A stretch of 64,000 nt of DNA from 54-19 sp038210655 (GTDB lineage Bacteria > Chloroflexota > Chloroflexia > Chloroheliales > Chloroheliaceae): the NCBI GenBank assembly GCA_038210655.1, contig JBBQWM010000006.1, positions 1-64,000 on the forward strand, in the 5' to 3' direction. The notes below the pieces were generated by a model. It did no database searches. It was given only the letters and a program-made list of their open reading frames with translations, and was not told the DNA's origin. A program made the position numbers and the translations under genes. Of the stretch, positions 53,207 through 60,532 are shown one piece after another (within the stretch, counting starts at the first letter, position 1; each line of letters begins with the position of its first letter).

Positions 53207-53284
53207 ATAAGGCTGAAGGATAAAGGCTAAAGGATGAAAAGTGCATCCTGTTTTATTCATCCCTCATCCTTCATCCCTCACTCT
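53207..53284. repeat. Family A repeat between tkt and tal
   Basis: Contains AGGCTGAAGGATAAAGGCTA at the left and TCATCCCTCATCCTTCATCC at the right, the palindromic arms of family A without the inner words. It ends at the tkt stop codon. Confidence 0.6.
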
Positions 53285-55438
53285 TTAGCTATGTCCTTCG
53301 TCACCGGCCGCCGGGGCGCTCGAAATATGACCGCCGTGAATAAACTTGCGCTGGTTCTCGCGCAACATCTTCTTGGTCGCCTTCGGGTCTTTGACCAATT
53401 GCTGCCCGATAGCGACAACGTTTTCGACCGTAAAACCGAACTCCTTCAAAATAGTCTCATAAGGGGCCGACGCGCCAAAATGGTCTATCGAAAGGCTCGC
53501 CCCCAATGCCCCAACCCAGCGTTCCCAGCCAGTTCCAATTCCAAGTTCTAGCGATAAGCGGGCTGTTACCCCATCCGGCAAAACTTCCTGCTGATACTCT
53601 TCCGACTGCTGCTCGAATAGCTCGAAGCTTGGCATGCTAACGACACGGGTGGGGATACCGGCTTCTTCCAGTTTGGGTTGCGCGTCGATAGCCAGCGAGA
53701 CCTCGGTGCCAGTCCCGATCAAGATTAGCTGTGGTTTGCCGCCTGTAGCCTCCGACTTGATATAAGCGCCTTTGACCAGATTGCTGGCCGGGGCGTATTT
53801 TTCCTGATCGAAAACGGGTACTTTCTGGCGGCTCAACACCAGGCCGACCGGAGCATTATTTTGCAAAGACCAGCGCCAGGCTTCCACCCCTTCGTTAAGG
53901 TCGGCAGGCCGGAACATCGTCAGGCCGGGGATCGCCCTTAACGACATTAAATGCTCGACTGGTTCGTGGGTCGGGCCGTCCTCGCCTACCCCAACGCTAT
54001 CGTGCGTCCAGACCCACAGCGAAGGTATGCCCATGATGGCGCTCAGGCGTACCGAGGGCCGCATGTAGTCGCTAAAGACAAAGAAAGTCGAGCCAAAAGG
54101 CCAGACCCCTCCGTGTGCGGCCATCCCATTGACTGCACCGGCCATACCGTGTTCGCGCACCCCATAGTTGATCGTGCGTCCGGCATAGGTGCCGTCTTTT
54201 TCTTCGTCGGGTTCAAAGTCTGGGAAGCCCGCGAAGTTGGTAAAAGTAGACTCGTTCAGGTCGGCGCTACCACCGATCAAGGTTGGGATCGCTTTACCCA
54301 GGATGCTAAGAATTTTCTTATTGGTCTCGCGGGTTGCGGCAGGGCCGTCGCTCGGCTTGAAGATCGGTACTTGAGCGTCCCACCCAGGGGCCAGTTGCCG
54401 ATTGATGGCGAATTGTAGTTGCTGGCCCAATTCCGCCTCGGCCTTTTTGTAAGCCTCGAATTGCTGGTTCCAGGTCGCTTCCAACTCGCCTCCACGTTCG
54501 CCCGCCGCCCGGAAGACCGCCAGGGCTTCATCCGGCACGTAAAAAGTTTTATCGGTCGGCCAGCCCAGATTTTCTTTGGTCAGTTTTACTTCGTCCGGGC
54601 CGACTTTGCTGATCGGGTTGCCGTGAACTTTGCCGGTTCCGCCGCCGTGCGGACTGCCATAACCAATCGTGGTGTGACAAACGATCAGCGACGGTTTATC
54701 TTTGACCGACTTGGCGACCGTAATCGCGTGGTCGATAGCGGCAATATCGTTGCCATCGGCAATGTCCTGGACGTGCCAGTCGTAAGCTTCAAAGCGTTTG
54801 TTGACGTTCTCGGTAAAGGCGATCCGGGTGTTGCCATCAATCGAAATTTCGTTATCGTCATAAAAATAGATTAGCTTACCGAGTTGCAAATGTCCACCTA
54901 GCGAAGCGGCTTCGTGGCTGATACCTTCTTCCATACAACCGTCGCCACAAAACACATAGGTGTAGTGGTCAATCAGATCGTGACCAGGCCGGTTGTAGGT
55001 TGAGGCCAGGAACTGCTCGGCGATACCCATGCCGACACCATTGGCAAAGCCCTGACCGAGTGGGCCGGTGGTCACTTCCACGCCGGGAACCAAACCACGC
55101 TCAGGGTGGCCCGCCGTCTGGCTACCCCACTGCCGAAATTGCTGAAGCTGCTCCATCGGCAGATCATAGCCGGTCAGGTAAAGCAAGCTGTAGATCAGCA
55201 TCGAGGCATGACCGTTGGACAGGATAAACCGATCTCGGTTGAACCAGTCCGGGTTTTTAGGGTTAAAGTGCAGGTGGCGGGTCCATAGCGTATAAGCCAT
55301 CGCTGCCATTCCCATCGGTGCGCCGGGATGCCCGCTTTTGGCTTTTTCCACCCCGTCCACCGCCAAAAACCGAATTGTATTAATACAAAGCTGATCTAGC
55401 TGATCGCTGGTCAGCTTTTCTTGGGTTGCAGTCGTCAA
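53285..55438 (-). CDS. tkt: Transketolase
   Basis: Transketolase moves two-carbon ketol units using thiamine diphosphate. The 717-residue product has the ThDP-binding patterns GHPGAPMGMAAMAYTLW, TGPLGQGFANGVGMGIAEQF and GDGCMEEGISHEAASLGG, and a pyrimidine-domain motif THDSVGVGEDGPTHEPVEHL. The start is TTG 55438 after AAGGAGG. It is first in the tkt-tal-pgi-gnd-zwf-opcA-pgl series. Confidence 0.96.
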   Translation of the reverse strand: MTTATQEKLTSDQLDQLCINTIRFLAVDGVEKAKSGHPGAPMGMAAMAYTLWTRHLHFNPKNPDWFNRDRFILSNGHASMLIYSLLYLTGYDLPMEQLQQFRQWGSQTAGHPERGLVPGVEVTTGPLGQGFANGVGMGIAEQFLASTYNRPGHDLIDHYTYVFCGDGCMEEGISHEAASLGGHLQLGKLIYFYDDNEISIDGNTRIAFTENVNKRFEAYDWHVQDIADGNDIAAIDHAITVAKSVKDKPSLIVCHTTIGYGSPHGGGTGKVHGNPISKVGPDEVKLTKENLGWPTDKTFYVPDEALAVFRAAGERGGELEATWNQQFEAYKKAEAELGQQLQFAINRQLAPGWDAQVPIFKPSDGPAATRETNKKILSILGKAIPTLIGGSADLNESTFTNFAGFPDFEPDEEKDGTYAGRTINYGVREHGMAGAVNGMAAHGGVWPFGSTFFVFSDYMRPSVRLSAIMGIPSLWVWTHDSVGVGEDGPTHEPVEHLMSLRAIPGLTMFRPADLNEGVEAWRWSLQNNAPVGLVLSRQKVPVFDQEKYAPASNLVKGAYIKSEATGGKPQLILIGTGTEVSLAIDAQPKLEEAGIPTRVVSMPSFELFEQQSEEYQQEVLPDGVTARLSLELGIGTGWERWVGALGASLSIDHFGASAPYETILKEFGFTVENVVAIGQQLVKDPKATKKMLRENQRKFIHGGHISSAPAAGDEGHS

Positions 55439-55499
55439 AATCCAAGCCTCCTTATAATTATATTCGTTTCTAACTTCTGTTTTTCTATATCATTCTTAG

Positions 55500-55575
55500 G
55501 ACTTTCGCTCGAAACAACTTTGCAAGTTCAAAATTCGGTCAAACCGGGCCTTTCTCAGGTTCAGGAGCAAAAGTC
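55500..55575. repeat. 76-bp inverted-repeat element, second copy
   Basis: The ends GACTTTCGCTCGAA and GGAGCAAAAGTC match the ends of the 5040-5115 element in sequence and in total length, while the centres differ. It lies upstream of tkt, within the 413-base gap. Confidence 0.45.
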
Positions 55576-55687
55576 GTGATCCTATTTAGTTAAGGATTAC
55601 ATCCGTAATCTCTCTTTCGATTTTAGTTCTCCCATATTAAGCCAGTCTTAACCAGATTAACAAACATATTACGACTCTACTCAAAGC

Positions 55688-55821
55688 CTACAGCAAATTG
55701 CAGCGATATGGGGTTGGTAGGGGGGACCCTTGTGGTCGCCCGTGAACACCCTGCCGGGTCTCCGAGGGCGACCACAAGGGTCCCCCCTACAACGGGTCAA
55801 TAATTCTGCAATTTTCTGTAG
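55688..55821. repeat. Complete family B element with terminal inverted repeats
   Basis: The best preserved copy of the family. Terminal repeats CTACAGCAAATTGCAG (55688-55703) and its near complement (55806-55821) enclose a nested palindrome GTAGGGGGGACCCTTGTGGT with its complement. There is no ORF, consistent with a non-autonomous MITE-like element. Confidence 0.75.
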
Positions 55822-55851
55822 ATATAAATCGGTAGCAGGTCTGGCTAGTTT

Positions 55852-56439
55852 TTATTTGAAAAGCTCCTTTACAGCCAACTTGAAATCAGGTAGTACTTCG
55901 CCCCCGCCCAACTCATCCATCAAATCTAAGAAACCTCGGCGTGGCTCGTTAAGACGATAGATTATTACATACCTAAAGGGCATATAAACCAACCAAAGCA
56001 ACCGCACTCCGGCAGCCTGATATACCTCAATCTTCTCCTGGGTTTTCTTAGGAGTATCGCTGGGCGAGATAACCTCTATTACCAAATCGGGCGCAACCTG
56101 AATCGGCCCCTCGAACTTGGGCGGGGTTCGACCGGCTGCTACAAAACTAACATCTGGCTCTACCCAATTACCTCTCGCCCCAACCCAACCAAGCGTGCAA
56201 GGTGCTTGATCGTAGACCCGTCCAAGTGGATTACTATCCAGGTAGTTGTTGAGGTGCTGCATCAAGCGACCGATAATCTCGCCATGTTCGGCACTCTTGC
56301 CAGTAATCTCTTTTGGTACCAGTTTACCCTCGATTAATTCATAGTCTTCATCTTCCGGCAAGTCCAACTCAAGAAATTCTTCCAGGGTATAGGTGCGGTC
56401 GAGATCAAGCTCTACTGGCGGGTTTATGGTCATGCTCAT
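55852..56439 (-). CDS. Uma2-family (DUF820) PD-(D/E)xK-like protein
   Basis: The 195-residue product fits the Uma2 family: an N-terminal YTLEEFLELDLPEDEDYELIEGKL, then the nuclease-fold core with PDVSFVAAGR, PDLVIEVISPSDT and KIEVYQAAGVRLLWLVYM. The motif acid/Lys residues are intact. Uma2 proteins are abundant in Cyanobacteria and Chloroflexota; their role is unproven. ATG follows AAGGA. It lies downstream of an amidase gene on the same strand. Confidence 0.85.
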   Translation of the reverse strand: MSMTINPPVELDLDRTYTLEEFLELDLPEDEDYELIEGKLVPKEITGKSAEHGEIIGRLMQHLNNYLDSNPLGRVYDQAPCTLGWVGARGNWVEPDVSFVAAGRTPPKFEGPIQVAPDLVIEVISPSDTPKKTQEKIEVYQAAGVRLLWLVYMPFRYVIIYRLNEPRRGFLDLMDELGGGEVLPDFKLAVKELFK

Positions 56440-56471
56440 AACTTCACGCTTCCTTATCAGTCCTGTTAATG

Positions 56472-58070
56472 CTAAAGGGCGGGGCGGGCCGGATAATCCG
56501 GCTGGGCCTTGAAATGTTCTTCCAGCGCCGCCATAACCGCTAGGGCCACATCTTCGCGCCAGAGACGGGCGGCAACCTGAACTCCGACTGGTAGCCCGAC
56601 GCTGTTTTTCTCGACGTTACGCGCCGTCCGGTCGATCACGTCTCTGGTACGCGCCCGGTCGCTTTCTTCGTCAGCCCGCACCCGCCCGGCAGCTACCACC
56701 CCGGCGGGCAATCCCAACAGATTAAAAAGCATGGCATAGCTGGCGGCGCTCGAAAGATAGTAGCTACTGCCGTGCGTCAAAGCGGGTAAGGCGTGGGGCG
56801 GGCAGATGATCGCATCATAACGCCCTTTGTCAAGAGCAGCCATAAAACGAAGGCGATACTGGTTACGATCTTCGATCAATTTGAAGTAGCTATTGGCAGA
56901 GTGGTTACGGATACTGCCTATCGTAAAAGCCAGACGAGGCTGCCCCGAACGTTCGGCAGCTTTGACCAGGGTCGGGCGGAGGCGGCTCGGCAGGCTGGCA
57001 ATTTGCAACAGGCCGCTAATCCGGCGGTCGCGTTTGCTATTGCCCAACACTTGTTTAATGCTCGTTCCACCATCCGCCCCGATAATCCCAAAGACCAATC
57101 GCATAGCCTCTTTTACGCCCGATGGCTGAAATTCTTCAACTTGTACCCCGCGCTGGCGCAAAGCGGTCGCCGCCTCTTTTACGATCCGACGCAGGGCCGG
57201 AGCCGCCGGAAAAAAGCCATCGTCGATGTACATTGCTACTCGCAAGCCGTCCAATCTGACCTGGGACGGGTCGCCAAGCGGAACGGGCGGGATAGCCGGG
57301 TTGTAAGCTTCCAGACCGGGCGCAGCCAGCACTTGCATTGCCAAAGTCAGGTCAGCCACACTCCGCGCCATTGGCCCGGCTTGCGAAAGAATCCCTTCCT
57401 GCCCGGCAAAGATCAGATCGCCGATGCTCCCATTAATCGTAAGCCGTCCGGCAGTTGGCTTGAGACTGCTGATACCGCAAGCCTGGGCCGGAGTTCGCAA
57501 GCTACCGCCGATGTCGTTACCCAAACCAAGCGGTGATCCACCTGCCGCGATAATTGCCCCTTCTCCGCCGCTGCTGCCCCCGCTGGCCCGCTCTAAATTC
57601 CAGGGGTTGTTAGTACGACCGTAGACCGGGTTATCGGTCTCGTTATACAAGAGCAGTTGCGGTACATTGGTCTTGCCCAAAATAATCGCCCCGGCCTCTC
57701 GCAAGCGGGCTACCAGGGGGTCGTCCTCGGTAGCGCGATGGGCAGCCCGGTTGCTAATTCCGGCGGTACTGGCTGTTCCGACTATATCAAAACATTCTTT
57801 GATCGTGATGGGTACGCCGTGCAAAGGGCCAAGTTTGTCACCCCTTTCGCGGGCAGCATCGGCCTTTTTTGCGTCCTCCCGCGCCTGCTTGAATAATGGC
57901 ACAACCACTGCATTGAGCCGAGGATTGACCGCTTCGATCCGGCGGATATGCGCTTCGACCACTTCAAAAGCCGAAAACTCCCCTACCGCAATCAACCGGG
58001 CGAGTTCTCCCGCGCTCAGGGTCGTGAGGTCGGTTGCTTTAACCCTGGCTGAGGGTTGAGTTTCCTGCAT
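56472..58070 (-). CDS. Amidase-signature-family amidase
   Basis: The 532-residue product is an amidase-signature enzyme with an intact Ser-cisSer-Lys triad: Lys in PLHGVPITIKECFD, Gly/Ser-rich ASGGSSGGEGAIIAAGGSPLG, and the second Ser in GNDIGGSLRTPA. It lacks the GatB/C context, so it is a stand-alone amidase with unknown substrate. AAGGAG lies about ten bases upstream of ATG. It follows gluconokinase in the same direction. Confidence 0.9.
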   Translation of the reverse strand: MQETQPSARVKATDLTTLSAGELARLIAVGEFSAFEVVEAHIRRIEAVNPRLNAVVVPLFKQAREDAKKADAARERGDKLGPLHGVPITIKECFDIVGTASTAGISNRAAHRATEDDPLVARLREAGAIILGKTNVPQLLLYNETDNPVYGRTNNPWNLERASGGSSGGEGAIIAAGGSPLGLGNDIGGSLRTPAQACGISSLKPTAGRLTINGSIGDLIFAGQEGILSQAGPMARSVADLTLAMQVLAAPGLEAYNPAIPPVPLGDPSQVRLDGLRVAMYIDDGFFPAAPALRRIVKEAATALRQRGVQVEEFQPSGVKEAMRLVFGIIGADGGTSIKQVLGNSKRDRRISGLLQIASLPSRLRPTLVKAAERSGQPRLAFTIGSIRNHSANSYFKLIEDRNQYRLRFMAALDKGRYDAIICPPHALPALTHGSSYYLSSAASYAMLFNLLGLPAGVVAAGRVRADEESDRARTRDVIDRTARNVEKNSVGLPVGVQVAARLWREDVALAVMAALEEHFKAQPDYPARPAL

Positions 58071-58133
58071 TTCTCAATGCTCCTTCCCTAATCATCTAGC
58101 TCTGATAGCCTGAGTTCTAACCAATCTTCGATG

Positions 58134-59717
58134 CTAGACCGAGTTATCCTTGACCAAAACGTTATAGAGCTCTTTTTGACGCTCCATCGCCTCGGTATAG
58201 CGTTGGTGGCGGGCCGGGTTGGGTTGGAAAGTCCGACCAAAACTGAATTGAGCATGATCCAGGCTGCCGGTTTCGACCGAAGTATCGGCTACTACCGGGT
58301 TCTTTTCACTGGTTGTATCTGCATTTTTTACGCCATGCCCAGGGCCAAATACGCCAAGTTGTTCCAAAGCCAGTAATGCTGCGCCCCGACTGGTCGTCTC
58401 GCCTTCATCGGAAGCCGTGACCGGGCGGTTCAAGACATCGGCTAAAATTTGCATCCAGGTCGGCGAATTCAAGAGAGCGCCGCCACTGGCGACAATCTGA
58501 CGGGCCGGTGGCAAACTGGCAGCCATAATTTCGTGCAAGAGGCCAAAGCGGTAGGCAATACTTTCCAGCCCAGCCCGCAAGATTTCGAGCGGTTCGGTAT
58601 CCAGACTGAGACCGACGATAGCAGCGCGGGCGCTGGCATTCCAACCAGGGCTGCGTTCGCCGGTCAAGAAAGGCAAAACGGTCAGGCCGTGTCCGTCTGG
58701 CTCCAGCATACTGAGTTCTTTTTCACTATCTTCAATCGAGGGTAACTGAAAGTTCTGACGCATCCAGGCGAAGAAGTTGCCGCCCTCGCTCAAGGCCCCC
58801 CCGATCACAAAACGGTTATGGTCGGCGTGATAGCACCACAACCCCCAGGGAATGTTCACGCTCTGGCCGGGACAGACGACCCGCATTGCCCCACTCGTCC
58901 CGATCATTACGGCGATCCGGTCGGGCGAAAAGCAACCGCTACCGAGGTTCCCGGCAGCACCGTCCCCGACTGGTGGAAACCAGGGAACCGAGGCCAAGAC
59001 AGGCCAGCGTTGGGCAAATTCAGCGTTCAAGCCCGTTAAAGGGGTATTCAGATCGCCGAGGGGAGCCAGTTGTTCGACTTTGATCCGGGCCAGTTCTAGC
59101 ATCTCAGCATCCCAGGTGCGCCGGTTCTGATCTAAAAGGCCGGTTCCGCTTGCCATTGACAGACTACAGACCGTCCGCCCGAAAAGCTTCAAAAAGAAAT
59201 ATTCGCCAAAGGATAGCCATTGGCGAGCGCGACGAAAGACGACCGGCTGAGTATTACTTAGCCAGCGCAATTTGGCGGGAAAATAGGTCGGATGAAGTTT
59301 GCAGCCAGTCCGGGCGTGGGTGGCGCGTTCGTCCACTTCGCGGGCCAACTGCCGAGCGGTAGCAGCACTGCGGGTATCGGCCCAGGTCAAAAGCGGGGTA
59401 GTCGGTCGGCCTTCGGCATCGAGACCCATCAGGCTATGCCAGAAGGTGTCGATAGCTACGCCTGCAATTTGCCCAGCCAGCGGCCCGGCCTGTTCGAGCA
59501 AAGCGTCGATGGCCTGGCAGACAATATGCAACAACTCATCGGGGTCTTTCTCGACCCCACCGTCGGGGGTAGTATCAAGCTGGTAGGTCGATTTAATTTC
59601 CAGCCCTGCGATGGCGTGGGCCTGCCCATCGTACAGGCTGGCTCGTAATGAACTGCTGCCGACATCGAGCGCCAGCACCAACGGCAGTTGAGCCTGCTCT
59701 CGTGAGATAGTTCCCAT
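58134..59717 (-). CDS. FGGY-family carbohydrate kinase, probably gluconokinase
   Basis: The 527-residue product is an FGGY kinase (LALDVGSSSLRASLYD at the N-terminus; GVAIDTFWHSLMGLDAEGRP; ATP-side GGALLNSPTWMQILADVLNRPV). It is close in layout to gluconate kinases, and its location next to 6-phosphogluconate-metabolising genes supports that; other pentitol substrates are not excluded. I start at ATG 59717; a TTG 8 codons earlier lies inside the GAGGAGG Shine-Dalgarno site. It heads the block that leads into the pentose phosphate cluster. Confidence 0.82.
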   Translation of the reverse strand: MGTISREQAQLPLVLALDVGSSSLRASLYDGQAHAIAGLEIKSTYQLDTTPDGGVEKDPDELLHIVCQAIDALLEQAGPLAGQIAGVAIDTFWHSLMGLDAEGRPTTPLLTWADTRSAATARQLAREVDERATHARTGCKLHPTYFPAKLRWLSNTQPVVFRRARQWLSFGEYFFLKLFGRTVCSLSMASGTGLLDQNRRTWDAEMLELARIKVEQLAPLGDLNTPLTGLNAEFAQRWPVLASVPWFPPVGDGAAGNLGSGCFSPDRIAVMIGTSGAMRVVCPGQSVNIPWGLWCYHADHNRFVIGGALSEGGNFFAWMRQNFQLPSIEDSEKELSMLEPDGHGLTVLPFLTGERSPGWNASARAAIVGLSLDTEPLEILRAGLESIAYRFGLLHEIMAASLPPARQIVASGGALLNSPTWMQILADVLNRPVTASDEGETTSRGAALLALEQLGVFGPGHGVKNADTTSEKNPVVADTSVETGSLDHAQFSFGRTFQPNPARHQRYTEAMERQKELYNVLVKDNSV

Positions 59718-59918
59718 AAGCTTCGCCCGTTGCCTCCTCAATAAGCCAGACGACTTTTTGTCGCCATGACATTATGTCACAAAACCCTCTCGTTTTCAAG
59801 GCCATCTAAGCCGACAACCCCAGCGCCTGGCGAGCTATCGACTATTTATTCTTCATTATACAAAAAAAATCGTGCGATTGCATAGTACGAGGGAAAAGGG
59901 AAAGATTTGGAACTACTC

Positions 59919-59970
59919 ACCGCAGAGACGCAGAGGACGCAGAGGAAAGCTAAAATTTAGTAACTACCTA
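59919..59970. repeat. Family C repeat copy, opposite orientation
   Basis: ACTACTCACCGCAGAGACGC...TAAAATTTAGTAACTA is the reverse complement of the element at 12389-12439, with an extra GACGCAGAG unit. Neighbouring words at about 60029-60064 and 60140-60176 resemble families D and E. It belongs to a ~490-base gene-free stretch (59742-60233) made mainly of repeat remnants. Confidence 0.65.
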
Positions 59971-60233
59971 AATTTAGTAACTATCTAGTCCGCCGGGCCG
60001 ATATTCTTCATAGCCTCACCACCTCTGAGGGCTGCGGCTCAGAATGACAAAGTTGAATAGTTACTTACGATTTACGATTTACCCCCAGCGGGGGCGAGGC
60101 CGCGATTTACGATTACAATACATGCATGGCTCTTAATTCTCTTCTGCATTTTATATTCTGACTTCTGACTTTTGCATTGTTAATCCGTGTTCACCCTGTC
60201 CATCCCTGTTAAATTCCGAGAGGCTATAAAAGC

Positions 60234-60267
60234 AAAAAACCGCTACCAGTTGCCTGGGGCGGTTTTT
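60234..60267 (-). terminator. Rho-independent terminator of the 15-codon minigene
   Basis: Read on the minus strand: AAAAACCGC-CCCAGGCAACTGGTA-GCGGTTTTTT. Nine-base arms are closed by a T-run 25 bases after the minigene stop. Confidence 0.8.
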
Positions 60268-60291
60268 GCGGAAAGGACATCGCGCAGTGAT

Positions 60292-60339
60292 CTAGTAAAC
60301 TAGACCTCCGGCGACGCCCTTACGGTTATCATTAATCAT
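60292..60339 (-). CDS. 15-codon minigene, MINDNRKGVAGGLVY
   Basis: This short frame has every transcription and translation signal in good form: sigma-70-like promoter (60436-60408), full AAGGAGGTGAT Shine-Dalgarno (60354-60344, perfect complement to the 16S tail), ATG 60339, TAG 60294-60292, and a terminator at 60267-60234. The transcript would be about 165 nt. The product is a 15-residue peptide (no Cys, no membrane helix). No family is recognised; whether the peptide or the RNA is functional is not known. It is transcribed divergently from the AAA ATPase. Confidence 0.55.
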   Translation of the reverse strand: MINDNRKGVAGGLVY

Positions 60340-60407
60340 GGGCATCACCTCCTTTTTCTTAGAGAGGATATTCTGTTGAGTATAGTTCAGAACATCCTTA
60401 CGCGGGT

Positions 60408-60436
60408 ATATTACCAGATACCAAAGCCAAAGTCAA
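60408..60436 (-). promoter_or_regulatory. Promoter of the 15-codon minigene
   Basis: On the minus strand TTGACT (60436-60431) and TAATAT (60413-60408) are separated by 17 bases. The predicted start is near 60401. Confidence 0.75.
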
Positions 60437-60469
60437 GAGTTTTGCGCTGTGTTTTTTTCGTATTCCAAC

Positions 60470-60498
60470 TTGACATATTATGGACTTAAGATCATACT
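60470..60498 (+). promoter_or_regulatory. Promoter of the AAA ATPase gene
   Basis: TTGACA (60470-60475, perfect) and CATACT (60493-60498) with a 17-base spacer. The start near 60505 lies before ATG 60533 and after the in-frame GTG at 60449, which therefore cannot be the start of this transcript. Confidence 0.7.
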
Positions 60499-60532
60499 TT
60501 GGGAGTTGCTGTTGGTTGGAGAAACTAAAACC

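Noticed and set aside
60449..60532. 28-codon N-terminal extension of the AAA ATPase from GTG 60449
   Set aside because: It lies upstream of or overlaps the predicted promoter and has no Shine-Dalgarno site.
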